Positions 25,353 through 34,207 of a stretch of DNA of 64,000 nucleotides are shown here, piece by piece. The notes below the pieces were generated by a model. That model saw only the letters and a list, made by a program, of their open reading frames with translations, was not told the DNA's origin and did no database searches. The stretch's first letter is position 1, and each line of letters opens with the position of its first letter. The position numbers and the translations under genes were made by a program. The DNA is from LMUY01 sp965199095 (lineage in GTDB: Bacteria > Pseudomonadota > Alphaproteobacteria > Acetobacterales > Acetobacteraceae): contig CBDAQM010000006.1 of assembly GCA_965199095.1 (NCBI GenBank), positions 62,001 to 126,000 of the forward strand, in the 5' to 3' direction.

Positions 25353-26920
25353 CGCGTACGGTCCTGATCTGCTTGTGTTTGGCCGTGGGCGCCCGGGCAC
25401 AGGGCACGTTGCGGCTGCTGGCCAGCAGCGGCGCCGGCAGCATCGACCCGCAGATCAACTACACCGGGCAGTACTGGCAGCTTTTCACCGTCGTCTACGA
25501 TGGATTGGTGGCGTTCCGCCGCGTGACGGGGCCGGCCGGGCTGGAACTGGTGCCGGACCTGGCGGACGCCGTGCCGACGCCGACCGAGGATGGCTTGCTC
25601 TACAGCTTCCACATCCGGCCCGGTCTGCGGTTTTCCGACGGCGCGCCCGTCCGGGCCAGCGACGCGGCGGCCTCACTGCGCCGCATCTTCCGCATCGTGG
25701 GGCCGACCGCCGGCAGCTTCTACGGCGGGATCGTCGGCGGGGCGGACTGCTTGCGGGCGCCCGCGCAATGCACATTGCCCGGCGTGGTGGCGGATGACGC
25801 GACCGGGCTGCTCACGGTCCGCCTGGTGCGGCGCGATCCGGACTTCCTGCTCAAGCTCGCCTTGCCCCATGCCAGCGTGCTGCCCGCCACCGCGCCGGAC
25901 CACGATGCGGGGATGCAGCCGATCGTCGGCACCGGGCCGTACGTAATCACGCGCTACGACCCGGCGGATGGGGTGACGTTGACGCGCAACGCGCTGTTCC
26001 AGCCCTGGAACCCGGACGCGCAGCCTTCGGGCAACCCGGACGTGATCGAATATCATTTCGGGCTGGAGGATGAGGCGGAGGTCACGCAAGTCGAGAACGG
26101 CCAGGCGGATTGGATGTTCGACACGCCGCCGCTGGACCGGCTGGGCGAACTCGGGTCCGACTACGCCGCGCAGGTGCACACCAACCCGGCGCTGGCGATC
26201 TGGTTCCTGCCGATGAACCTGCATGAACGCCCGTTCGACGATGCGCGGGTGCGCCGCGCGGTGAACATGGCGATCGACCGTGACGCAGTCGTCAAGCTGT
26301 TCGGCGGACCACGGATGGCGGTCCCGTCCTGCCAAATCCTGCCGCCGGGCATGCCGGGCTACGCACCGTATTGCCCGTTCGCCCACGATATGGCCGCAGC
26401 CCAGGCGCTGGTGCGGGCGAGCGGCACGGTGGGCATGCAAGTCACGCTGGTGATCGACACCTCGGCGGTGCAGCGCTCGATCGGCACCTACGTGCTGGAT
26501 TTGCTGCGGCAGCTTGGCTTCGACGCGCGGTTGCGGGTGCTGTCGGGCAACCTCCAATTCACCTACATCCAGAACACCTCCAACCACGTGCAGATCAGCC
26601 TGACGCCCTGGTATGCCGACTATCCCGGCGCCACGGACTTCCTGCCGACGCTGTTCGGCTGTGCGTCGTACCATCCCGGCACGGACGGGTCGGTCAATTT
26701 CGCCGGGCTGTGCGACCCGGCGCTGGATGCCCGCATGCAGGCCGTCGCGGACCGCGGCGAGCCGGCCGGCTGGGCCGCGATCGACCGCGAGGTCACCGAC
26801 CGCGCCGCCTTCGCGGTGCTGTTCAACCCGCGCTACATCGACGTGACATCGCGCCGCGTGGCGGGCTTCGTGTATAACGACCAGTATCACTGGCTGTTGG
26901 CACAAGCCCGCGTGCGGTGA
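25349..26920 (+). CDS. ABC transporter substrate-binding protein, family 5
   Basis: Periplasmic peptide/nickel-type binding protein, 523 aa. It has a short signal peptide (TVLICLCLAVGARAQG) and the SBP_bac_5 pattern: YSFHIRPGLRFSDGAPV, VGTGPYVITRYDP, DARVRRAVNMAIDRDAVVKL. Four visible cysteines in the mature part could form disulfides. No permease or ATPase is adjacent; it is coupled to the short FUSC gene instead. Distinct from the other orphan binding protein at 11.6 kb. Ligand unknown. Confidence 0.92.
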   Translation: MTRTVLICLCLAVGARAQGTLRLLASSGAGSIDPQINYTGQYWQLFTVVYDGLVAFRRVTGPAGLELVPDLADAVPTPTEDGLLYSFHIRPGLRFSDGAPVRASDAAASLRRIFRIVGPTAGSFYGGIVGGADCLRAPAQCTLPGVVADDATGLLTVRLVRRDPDFLLKLALPHASVLPATAPDHDAGMQPIVGTGPYVITRYDPADGVTLTRNALFQPWNPDAQPSGNPDVIEYHFGLEDEAEVTQVENGQADWMFDTPPLDRLGELGSDYAAQVHTNPALAIWFLPMNLHERPFDDARVRRAVNMAIDRDAVVKLFGGPRMAVPSCQILPPGMPGYAPYCPFAHDMAAAQALVRASGTVGMQVTLVIDTSAVQRSIGTYVLDLLRQLGFDARLRVLSGNLQFTYIQNTSNHVQISLTPWYADYPGATDFLPTLFGCASYHPGTDGSVNFAGLCDPALDARMQAVADRGEPAGWAAIDREVTDRAAFAVLFNPRYIDVTSRRVAGFVYNDQYHWLLAQARVR

Positions 26921-27008
26921 CTGGCTCCGGCAACCAATGTGGGTGAAGCGAATCTAAGCCGGACGTGAGTCACTCACAACGATGGTAGTTCCTACGGTCT
27001 GTACCCAA

Positions 27009-27590
27009 TTACGACAACTCGCGCACCAGTTTGCGGCGCATCGCATCGGCGAACGCGTCGTAGTCCTGGCATGCCACGGCAAAGGCGCCGGGGCCGCCGA
27101 TCACCTCCGCCGTGTAGCTGTCCAGCAGGTCCGGCTCCTCGTGCAGCACGCACAGCCCGTTGATCGTCACGCCGGCGGCAGCCAAGCGCTCGCGGACTGG
27201 GCCGGGCGCGATGCCGGCATTGCTGCGGCCGTCCCCGGCGACGTCGATGACCTGCCGGGATGCGGGGGCGGGCAGGGCGTCCAGCAACGCGCCCGCCGCG
27301 ACCAGAGCCTCGCCGATCGCCGTCTCGCCGGCCGGGACGACGCGCGGCACGTCGGCGACGGATTGGGCGAAGGCCGCGACCTCAGCGTCCGATCCCACCC
27401 GGACCCAATCCACCATCACCGCCTGCGCCCCGGCGCCCGACCATAGCAGGAGCGACAGCAGGCTCCCGCGATGGGCGCCGTTCTGCAGCGCGGCCGTCAC
27501 GTCCGGATCACGCAAGGCCGCCGCGATGCCGCCGGTGATCGCGTTGAACTCCTGGAAGGTGACGCTGGCCGAGCCGTCCAGCGCGATCAC
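27009..27590 (-). CDS. DUF1194 protein (von Willebrand factor A-like), start uncertain
   Basis: 193 residues from a GTG at 27590. The MIDAS-like ALDGSASVTF near the start, VIDVAGDGRSNAG in the middle and the ending VIGGPGAFAVACQDYDAFADAMRRKLVREL are diagnostic for DUF1194. Family members are normally secreted, but here no signal peptide is found. The family-like EPVDLALV just upstream of the GTG is in frame, so the true start may lie upstream, overlapping the end of the aminotransferase gene. It may be a 5'-truncated but still open gene. Confidence 0.75.
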   Translation of the reverse strand: MIALDGSASVTFQEFNAITGGIAAALRDPDVTAALQNGAHRGSLLSLLLWSGAGAQAVMVDWVRVGSDAEVAAFAQSVADVPRVVPAGETAIGEALVAAGALLDALPAPASRQVIDVAGDGRSNAGIAPGPVRERLAAAGVTINGLCVLHEEPDLLDSYTAEVIGGPGAFAVACQDYDAFADAMRRKLVRELS

Positions 27591-27615
27591 CAGAGCGAGG
27601 TCGACAGGCTCCAGT

Positions 27616-29010
27616 TCAGACCACGGCGATACGCTCGCGCCTGATCTGCACGGTCAGATCGTCAAGCGCGCGGCTCACCCGGTCCAGCATCTCGTCGATT
27701 TCCGCCACCGTGATGATCAAGGGCGGACTGAATGCGATGCTGTCGTTGGGCAGGCCGCGGCAGATGACGCCGTGCTGCTCGCCCAGCTTGGCCATGCGGC
27801 CGGCGACCTTCATCGCGGGGTCGAAGTTCTGCCGGGCCGCCTTGTCGGCCACCAGCTCGACCGCGCCGATCATGCCGATGCCGCGCACTTCGCCGACCAG
27901 TTCGTGCCCGGCAAACCGGCGGCGCAGCTCGGACTGCATATGCGGCCCGACCTCCCGCACATGGTCGACGATGCCGATCTCGTCGTAGATCTTCAGCGCC
28001 TCGATTGCGACCGCCGCCGGCACCGGGTGGCCGGAATAGGTGTAGCCGTGGCCGAACGTGCCGATGCGATGGCTTTCCTCCGCGATCGGGCGGAACACCT
28101 TCTGGCTGATGATCGTGGCCGAGATCGGCATGTAGGCGGCCGACAGCGCCTTGGCGCAGGTGACGATGTCGGGCGTCATGCCGAACGTCTCGGTGCCCCA
28201 GTAATTGCCGGTGCGGCCGAAACCGCAGATCACCTCGTCGGCGACCAGCAGGATGTCGTGCTTGCGCAGCACCGCGCCGATCTTCTCGAAATAGGTCGCC
28301 GGCGGCACGATGACGCCGCCCGCGCCCATGATCGGTTCGGCGAACATGGCCGCGATGGTGTCCGCGCCCTCGGCCAGGATCAGCTTCTCCAGCTCGTCGG
28401 CGCACCGCGTGGCGAACGCCTCCTCGCTCTCGCCGTCCAGCCCGGCGTGGTAGAAATGCGGCGTCATCGTGTGCACGAAGCCGGGCAGCGGCAGGTCGAA
28501 GGAGCGGTGGTTGTTCGGCAGCCCGGTCAGCGAGGCGGCGGCCAGGGTGATGCCGTGATAGCCCTTCAGCCGCCCGATGATCTTCTTCTTCGCCGGGCGG
28601 CCGAGCGCGTTGTTGTAGTACCAGGCCATCTTGATCGCGGTGTCGTTCGCCTCCGACCCGGAGTTCGAGAAGATCACCCGCGAATCCTCCAGCGGCGCGC
28701 GGGCGGTCAGCATCTCCGAAAGCTCGATCAGCGGGCCGTGCGACTTGGCAGTGAAGGAGTGGTAGAACGGCAGGACGCGCATCTGGTCGTAGGCGGCCTT
28801 CGCCAACCGCTCGTTGTCGAAGCCGAGCGAGGCGCACCATAGTCCGGCGACGCTCTCGATATACTCCTTGCCGTCCTCGTCCCATACCCGCACGCCCTTG
28901 CCGCGGCTGATCACCATCGGACCGGCGGCTTCGTGGGCGACGAGGTCCGTGTAGGGGTGCAAGGTATGCGCCACATCGCGTGCGGCGGCGGAGTTCGGGC
29001 GGACGGGCAT
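27616..29010 (-). CDS. Class III (omega-amino acid/putrescine-type) aminotransferase
   Basis: PLP-dependent transaminase, 464 aa. The PLP-binding Lys287 is in DIVTCAKALSAAYMPISA, with Asp258 in LLVADEVICGFGRTGNYWG and FSNSGSEANDTAIKMAW earlier. The family acts on beta-alanine, putrescine, GABA or similar amines with pyruvate as acceptor; exact donor unknown. AGGAGG lies ahead of the ATG at 29010. Upstream frame extension has no family similarity. Possibly followed by the DUF1194 gene in the same transcript. Confidence 0.93.
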   Translation of the reverse strand: MPVRPNSAAARDVAHTLHPYTDLVAHEAAGPMVISRGKGVRVWDEDGKEYIESVAGLWCASLGFDNERLAKAAYDQMRVLPFYHSFTAKSHGPLIELSEMLTARAPLEDSRVIFSNSGSEANDTAIKMAWYYNNALGRPAKKKIIGRLKGYHGITLAAASLTGLPNNHRSFDLPLPGFVHTMTPHFYHAGLDGESEEAFATRCADELEKLILAEGADTIAAMFAEPIMGAGGVIVPPATYFEKIGAVLRKHDILLVADEVICGFGRTGNYWGTETFGMTPDIVTCAKALSAAYMPISATIISQKVFRPIAEESHRIGTFGHGYTYSGHPVPAAVAIEALKIYDEIGIVDHVREVGPHMQSELRRRFAGHELVGEVRGIGMIGAVELVADKAARQNFDPAMKVAGRMAKLGEQHGVICRGLPNDSIAFSPPLIITVAEIDEMLDRVSRALDDLTVQIRRERIAVV

Positions 29011-29191
29011 CAAGGCCTCCTGCGGAGTGAACCGGGATGCTAGGCCCGACAGGCAGGGTGGGAAACCCCTGCCGTCCCGTTTCCCGCCGCCGTAACGCAC
29101 ATCGTCAAGGTTGCGGATTTTCCACAAACTTGGATGTGACAAGCCGCGCCACTCTGCTTAGGAGAGTGATATGGCGGCGCAGGGAGGTCGA

Positions 29192-29578
29192 ATGACACGT
29201 GTCACGCTGGTGGGAACGGTGCTCGCCTGCGGCATGATGGCCGCATCGGGCGCCCTGGCGCAGTCGCGCGGCGAAGACACCTTGCCGCCCTCCGTGCCGC
29301 CAAGAGTGTCCACCCTGGCGCCGGTGCGCGGCATCGCCGGGCCGCGGCTCGAGCCCGGCGCCGTGATCTGCCACACGGAGCAGGATTTGCAGCGCCGCGG
29401 CGAAGTCACGCGCCGGATGGCCGACGGCGTCGCGGATCCCGGCGACCCACTGGTGAACTGCCGGCTGCTCAACCAGGAGCGCGGCATCGATATCGTCAGC
29501 CGCGCCGGCATGGGACGGCTGGAAGTCAAGCTCAAGCCCGGTGGGGAAGTCGGCTGGACCGATGCCTTCGTCCGTTGA
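29192..29578 (+). CDS. Secreted hypothetical protein, 128 aa
   Basis: Unrecognised. ATG 29192 has GGGAGGT at the right distance and yields a signal peptide (VTLVGTVLACGMMAASGALAQ). The mature part has two cysteines (in VICHTEQ and VNCRLLN), likely a disulfide in the periplasm. It converges with pyrE, 15 bp apart, and stands alone otherwise. Confidence 0.7.
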   Translation: MTRVTLVGTVLACGMMAASGALAQSRGEDTLPPSVPPRVSTLAPVRGIAGPRLEPGAVICHTEQDLQRRGEVTRRMADGVADPGDPLVNCRLLNQERGIDIVSRAGMGRLEVKLKPGGEVGWTDAFVR

Positions 29579-29593
29579 CCTGAACCAGGCGGG

Positions 29594-30316
29594 TCAGCCG
29601 GCGTCGCGCCGGGACGCTGCTTCCTCCGCACTCGCCACGCCGCCATGGCTGGCTGACCAGGCGACGGGGTTTTCCAGGAACCGCCGCACCTCCGCCAAGG
29701 CCGGTTCGGCGAAGTAGGGGCGTTCCCGGCAGGCTTCCAGCACGTCCCACCATGTGCACAGGCTGTGGAGCGAGACGTCCATTGCCGCCAGCGTCTCGAA
29801 GCTGCCGGGGAACACGCCGTAGAAGAACACCACGAAGGCGTGGTTGACGATCGCCCCGGCGTCGCGCAAGGCCTGGGCAAACTGGATCTTGCTGCGCCCG
29901 TCGGTGGTGAGGTCCTCGACCAGCAGGGTCTGCTTGCCCTCCGGCACGTCGCCTTCGATCAACGCGTTGCGGCCAAAGCCCTTAGGCTTCTTCCGGACAT
30001 ACGCCATGGGCGCCATCATCCGGTCTGCGATCCAGGCGGCGAACGGAATGCCCGCCGTCTCGCCGCCGGCCACCGCCTCGATGGTTTCATAGCCGATGTG
30101 CCGCCCTATCTTCTCGACACCGAGTGCGCAAATCTTCGCACGCGCCCTCGGGAAGTAGATGATCCGGCGGCAGTCGATGTAGACCGGAGACTTCCAGCCG
30201 GATGTGAAGGTATAAGGGTCCTCGGGGCGAAAATTGACGGCTTTGATCTCCAGCAGGATGCGCGCCGTGGTCAGCGCCGCGTCGCGGTCCCAATCGGTCT
30301 GGTGCTGCTGCGGCAT
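29594..30316 (-). CDS. pyrE: Orotate phosphoribosyltransferase
   Basis: Fifth step of pyrimidine biosynthesis: orotate + PRPP to OMP. 240 aa with the PRPP-binding motif LLVEDLTTDGRSK and the substrate segment FTSGWKSPVYIDCRRIIYFP. The C-terminus is longer than in E. coli PyrE (about 213 aa), matching the longer alphaproteobacterial form. The internal ATG at 30316 is the first start with family support. Confidence 0.95.
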   Translation of the reverse strand: MPQQHQTDWDRDAALTTARILLEIKAVNFRPEDPYTFTSGWKSPVYIDCRRIIYFPRARAKICALGVEKIGRHIGYETIEAVAGGETAGIPFAAWIADRMMAPMAYVRKKPKGFGRNALIEGDVPEGKQTLLVEDLTTDGRSKIQFAQALRDAGAIVNHAFVVFFYGVFPGSFETLAAMDVSLHSLCTWWDVLEACRERPYFAEPALAEVRRFLENPVAWSASHGGVASAEEAASRRDAG

Positions 30317-30429
30317 ATCGATCTCTCGCTTGCGAAGCGGGTTCGATAGCCGCTGGCGCGGTGCGCGTCCATGCCGGGCCTGCACCGATGCGTGAACCGC
30401 TGGCGGTGCGCCAGCCTGGCGGTCCCTCC

Positions 30430-31401
30430 ATGGACGAGACGGCGCCGGTCTGGGTGCTGGACGACCCGTTCGACCGCGCATCGGAGCAGGCCATCGGGGT
30501 GGCGGAACGGTTGGGCGTGCCGCATTTGCGCGTGCCGCTCGCGTGGAGATGGCACGCGCGGTTGCGGGGCCTGTCGCATCGCGGGTCGCTGAAGGGCTTG
30601 CTGTCCGCCGGGTGGCCGTTCTCCGCGCCGCAAGGCCCGGCGGTCGCCATTTCGGCCAGCCCGCGGTCGGAGGCCGTGGCGCTGTGGCTGCGGGAGGGCT
30701 TCGGGACGCGGCTGGTGCATTGCGGCCGGCCGCGGCTGCACGCGCGGCTGTTCGACCTGCTGGTGGTGCCGCAGCATCGCGCGACGGAGAATGCGGCCAA
30801 TTTGGTGCAGGTGCTGGGGGAGCCGCATCGCCTGTCGCCCCTCGTCCTGTCGCAGGCGCGCGTGTCGTGGGCCGGGCGGCTGTCGCACTTGCCGCGTCCT
30901 TTGATCACCTTGCTGGTGGGTGGCGGCGCGGCCGGTGAGATGCGTCCGGCGGCGGCGCACACCCTGGCCCGGCAGGTGGCGCGCATGGCCGCGGCGGCCG
31001 GCGGCTCGGTGCTGGCCACCACCAGCCGGCACACCGGGCAGGAGGCGACGAACGTGCTGGCCGCCGGGCTCGCCCCCAGCATGCACGTGCTCTACCGCTG
31101 GGGTGAGCCGGGGGAAAACCCGTATGCCGCCATGATCGCGCTCGCCGACGTCACGATCGTGACGGGCGACTCGCCCACCATGCTTAGCGAAGCCTGCGGC
31201 GGGGAGGCGCCCGTGTTCATCGCGAGCCAAGGCGACAGCCCGTCCAACCGGCGGCTGCACGAGTTGATGTATCGGGCCGGGCAGGCGCGCCCGCTCGGGT
31301 CTTCCCTGGCGACATGGTCGCGCACGCCGCTGGACGAGGCAGGCCGGGTGGCGACGGAGATCCGCGCCCGCATGTCGATGGGGCCGCAAGCGGTCGATTG
31401 A
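30430..31401 (+). CDS. Mitochondrial-fission ELM1-family protein
   Basis: Member of the ELM1 (DUF1022) family, which has a glycosyltransferase-B-like fold. The name comes from a plant mitochondrial fission factor, but the bacterial role is unknown. 323 aa from the ATG at 30430 (starts MDETAPVWVLDDPFDRASEQ). Other family marks are LLVVPQHRATENAANLVQVLG, ITLLVGGG and VTGDSPTMLSEACGGEAPVFI. Upstream ATG/GTG codons at 30388 and 30361 are possible starts. Divergent from pyrE. Confidence 0.85.
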   Translation: MDETAPVWVLDDPFDRASEQAIGVAERLGVPHLRVPLAWRWHARLRGLSHRGSLKGLLSAGWPFSAPQGPAVAISASPRSEAVALWLREGFGTRLVHCGRPRLHARLFDLLVVPQHRATENAANLVQVLGEPHRLSPLVLSQARVSWAGRLSHLPRPLITLLVGGGAAGEMRPAAAHTLARQVARMAAAAGGSVLATTSRHTGQEATNVLAAGLAPSMHVLYRWGEPGENPYAAMIALADVTIVTGDSPTMLSEACGGEAPVFIASQGDSPSNRRLHELMYRAGQARPLGSSLATWSRTPLDEAGRVATEIRARMSMGPQAVD

Positions 31402-31433
31402 CCCGGCGTGCCGGCGGACGCAGGTTTGCCGCC

Positions 31434-32501
31434 ATGGAACGCAGCTACAACATCGCCGTCATTCCCGGGGATGGCATCGGCAAGGAAGTCGTCCCCGCCG
31501 CGCTGGAGGTGCTGGACGCCGCCGCCACCCGCTTTGGCTTCACGCTGAGGCCGACGCATTATGACTGGTCGTGCGAGACCTATGTCCGAACCGGCGCGAT
31601 GATGCCCGCCGACGGGCTGGACCAGCTTCGCCTCTCCGACAGCGTGCTGCTGGGTGCGGTCGGCTGGCCCGGCGTGCCCGACCACGTGTCGCTGTGGGGA
31701 TTGCTGATCCCGATCCGCCGCGGCTTCGACCAATACGCGTCCGTGCGGCCGTGCCGGCTGATGCCCGGCGCCCGCACCCCGCTGGCCGACCGGACGGAGG
31801 CGGATATCGACTTCGTGGTCGTGCGTGAGAACACGGAAGGCGAGTACTCCGCCATCGGCGGCCGCATGTATGACGGGACGGAGCACGAATTCGTCAGCCA
31901 ACAGAGCGTTTTCAGCCGCCGCGGCACCGACCGCATCATGCGGTACGCGTTCGAACTGGCCCGCACCCGGCCGCGCAAGCACGTCACCTCCGCAACCAAG
32001 TCCAATGGCATCACCATCAGCATGCCCTATTGGGATGAGCGGTTCGCCGCCATGAAGGCCGGCTACCCGGACGTGGCGACGGCGCAGTACCACATCGACA
32101 TCCTGTGCGCGCATTTCGTGCAGCATCCGGATTGGTTCGACGTGGTGGTCGGCTCCAACTTGTTCGGCGACATCCTGTCCGACCTCGGCCCGGCGGTGGC
32201 CGGCAGCATCGGCATCGCGCCGTCGGCCAACATCAATCCGGAGCGGCTGCACCCCTCGATGTTTGAGCCTGTGCATGGGTCCGCCCCAGACATCGCGGGG
32301 AGGGGGATCGCCAATCCGATCGGGCAGATCTGGTCGGCCGCCATGATGCTCGACCATTTGGGGGAGGCGGAGGCGGCCCAGGCGATCATCGACAGCTTCG
32401 AAGCGCTGTTGCGCGATGGCGGCCCGCGCACGCGTGACATGGGCGGCCAGGCGGGCACGATGGATGTCGGCCGGGCCATTGCAGAGGCAGTGCGCGGCTG
32501 A
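31434..32501 (+). CDS. Tartrate / D-malate dehydrogenase family (isopropylmalate dehydrogenase superfamily)
   Basis: NAD-dependent beta-decarboxylating dehydrogenase, 355 aa. IAVIPGDGIGKEVVPAALEV, DFVVVRENTEGEYSAIGG and GSNLFGDILSDLGPAVAGSI are the classic superfamily motifs. The WSCETYVRTGAMMPADGLDQ start and YASVRPCRLMPG segment fit the tartrate/D-malate branch (TtuC, DmlA) rather than LeuB. Works in the cytoplasm on 2-hydroxy acids. Follows the ELM1 gene by 32 bp. Confidence 0.88.
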   Translation: MERSYNIAVIPGDGIGKEVVPAALEVLDAAATRFGFTLRPTHYDWSCETYVRTGAMMPADGLDQLRLSDSVLLGAVGWPGVPDHVSLWGLLIPIRRGFDQYASVRPCRLMPGARTPLADRTEADIDFVVVRENTEGEYSAIGGRMYDGTEHEFVSQQSVFSRRGTDRIMRYAFELARTRPRKHVTSATKSNGITISMPYWDERFAAMKAGYPDVATAQYHIDILCAHFVQHPDWFDVVVGSNLFGDILSDLGPAVAGSIGIAPSANINPERLHPSMFEPVHGSAPDIAGRGIANPIGQIWSAAMMLDHLGEAEAAQAIIDSFEALLRDGGPRTRDMGGQAGTMDVGRAIAEAVRG

Positions 32502-32595
32502 TGCCGCAGCGGATCGTGCTCAACAGGCTTGATGCCCGGCCGAGACCCGCCTACCATCTCGTTGCTTTGCGAGAGAGTCGCAATTGGAGGCGAGT

Positions 32596-32841
32596 GTGGG
32601 ACGCGACCAGACGGTAATCGGGCGGCGGTGCGAGAGGGCGGTGGTGACCGCCTATCGGGAGCTACGCGCCACCGGCAATCTGGACATGGACGCATTCCGC
32701 GCCTGCACCGTGCTGTACCGCATTCACCATCCGGAGGCCTCCATCAACGAGGCCCGGCGGCTCGTCTCCGAATGGATCGACCACCACGTGGTGCGGGGCG
32801 ACACCGGTCCGACGGCGGGTTGCGAATGCGGGGACGATTGA
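32596..32841 (+). CDS. Small conserved-looking protein, 81 aa
   Basis: Unrecognised but gene-like: a GGAGG ribosome site lies just upstream of a GTG, and the product has a coherent amphipathic helical core (AVVTAYRELRATGNLDMDAF, RIHHPEASINEARRLVSEWI). No signal peptide; two Cys near the C-terminus (CECGDD). It sits between the tartrate-dehydrogenase-like gene and the phosphodiesterase gene, same strand, 18 bp before the latter. Confidence 0.65.
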   Translation: MGRDQTVIGRRCERAVVTAYRELRATGNLDMDAFRACTVLYRIHHPEASINEARRLVSEWIDHHVVRGDTGPTAGCECGDD

Positions 32842-32859
32842 GCGTCTGACGTCGCCGTC

Positions 32860-33717
32860 GTGACTCCTGAGGTCATCGGGCATCGGGGTGCTCGCGCCCT
32901 GTTTCCTGAAAACACCCTGGCAGGGTTCAAGGCTGCCCTGGCCGCCGGGCTACGCAGTTTCGAGATCGATGTGGGGATGACCCGGGACGGCGTCGTCGTG
33001 CTCAGCCATGATCCATGCCTGTCGCCCGACCTGACCCGCACCGCGAATGGAACTTGGCTCCGCCGGACCGGTCTGGCGCTGCGAGACCTGGATTATGCCG
33101 ACCTGCTCGCCTTCGATATCGGGCGCCTGAAGCCGGGTAGCCTGACGGCGAAACGCTTCCCGCGCCAACGTGCCAGCGACGGCGCCACCATCCCAACCTT
33201 GCGGGAGGTGCTGCGCCTGCATGTCAGGGCCCGGTGGACGATCGAGGTGAAAACCTACTGGAACCGTCCGCACCTGACATGGCCGCCCGAACGCATCGTG
33301 GAGGCCGTGGCGGCGGACGTCGATGACGCCGGCGCGGCCAAGCGGGTGATTGTGCAGTCCTTCGACTGGCGCGGCCCGCGTCATCTTCGCCGCATGCGGC
33401 CGGAGCTGTCCTATGCTTGGCTGACGGCGCGCAAGACCCGGGCCTGGCGCGGCGGGCAGGGGCGCCTGCCGGCGACAGTGGCGGAGCAAGGGGGCGGCAC
33501 TTGGTCGCCGCACTACCGGGAGTTGACGCCGCGTTTGCTGGAGCAGGCGCACGCCCTCGGCCTGCGGGTCGTGCCGTGGACGGTCAATGCGCCGAACGAC
33601 ATCGTCCGCCTGGCGAGATGGGGCGTCGACGGGTTGATCACGGACGACCCGCTGGTGGCGCGGGCCGCGCTGCATCACGCCGCGCCTGAACCACTTCCGC
33701 ATCCAGCGCCGAGCTGA
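32860..33717 (+). CDS. Glycerophosphodiester phosphodiesterase
   Basis: Hydrolyses glycerophosphodiesters to glycerol-3-phosphate and an alcohol. 285 aa without signal peptide, so UgpQ-like and cytoplasmic. Catalytic motifs: VIGHRGARALFPENT (His8, Glu17), FEIDVGMTRDGVVVLSHD, TIEVKTYW and late VVPWTVNAPNDIVRLARWGV. The GTG start is required by the motif position. Its last 80 bp overlap the end of the oppositely oriented UPF0178 gene. Confidence 0.93.
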   Translation: MTPEVIGHRGARALFPENTLAGFKAALAAGLRSFEIDVGMTRDGVVVLSHDPCLSPDLTRTANGTWLRRTGLALRDLDYADLLAFDIGRLKPGSLTAKRFPRQRASDGATIPTLREVLRLHVRARWTIEVKTYWNRPHLTWPPERIVEAVAADVDDAGAAKRVIVQSFDWRGPRHLRRMRPELSYAWLTARKTRAWRGGQGRLPATVAEQGGGTWSPHYRELTPRLLEQAHALGLRVVPWTVNAPNDIVRLARWGVDGLITDDPLVARAALHHAAPEPLPHPAPS

Positions 33718-34123
33718 AGCGCGAGCGGTCGGCCGGGGTGAGTGCGGCATGTGCACCGCCGCCGAGGCCGACCTCGCGCAGGTGCCGGGCAATCTCCCGA
33801 CCGGCCAGGGCGCTGCCGATATTGTCATCCGTCCAGGCGCGCCCGGTGTGGCCGAGCGCCCGCGCGCCTTTTTCCAGGCACCGCTTCGCCAACGGGATGT
33901 CGGCCGTGATGCAGATATCGCCGGGCGCGACCCGCTCCGCGATCCAGTCATCCGCCGCGTCCGGGCCATCGGGCACGATCACCATCTGCACGCCCGGTTG
34001 CTGCGGTGGCCGGATCGGGCGGGAGCCGTTGTGGACGACCAGCACGTCCAGCCCGGTGCGCGCCGCCACGCGGTAGATTTCCTCCCGCACGGGGCAGGCG
34101 TCCGCGTCAATGAACAGGCGCAT
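33638..34123 (-). CDS. UPF0178 (YaiI/YqxD) family protein
   Basis: 161-aa protein of unknown biochemical role with a PIN-like fold. Hallmarks are MRLFIDADACPVREEIYRVA, VVHNGSRPIRPP, DDWIAERVAPGDICITADIP and ARALGHTGRAWTDDNIGSAL. The family core ends around ADRSRFSSALDAEV, and the following C-terminal tail is encoded antisense to the glycerophosphodiesterase end. Upstream of the ATG begins a repeat element. Confidence 0.9.
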   Translation of the reverse strand: MRLFIDADACPVREEIYRVAARTGLDVLVVHNGSRPIRPPQQPGVQMVIVPDGPDAADDWIAERVAPGDICITADIPLAKRCLEKGARALGHTGRAWTDDNIGSALAGREIARHLREVGLGGGAHAALTPADRSRFSSALDAEVVQARRDAARPAPPAGRP

Positions 34124-34139
34124 CACATGTGCCGACTGG

Positions 34140-34197
34140 CCCTCACCCAAGGGGAGAACCAAAAACCCCTCTCCCTTGGGAGAGGGGTGGGTGAGGG
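34140..34197. repeat. Palindromic intergenic repeat, copy B
   Basis: Outer arms CCCTCACCC (34140-34148) and GGGTGAGGG (34189-34197) enclose the stem CCCCTCTCCC-TT-GGGAGAGGGG (34166-34187). Same family as copies at 23.2, 50.0 and 59.6 kb. Located between UPF0178 and citrate synthase genes, both minus strand. Confidence 0.8.
34161..34187 (-). terminator. Rho-independent terminator of gltA (formed by repeat copy B)
   Basis: Read on the minus strand, the 10-bp stem CCCCTCTCCC/GGGAGAGGGG with a two-base loop is directly followed by TTTTTGG, 20 bp after the gltA stop. This is a textbook intrinsic terminator built from the repeat unit. Confidence 0.8.
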
Positions 34198-34207
34198 CGC
34201 GCCGTGA

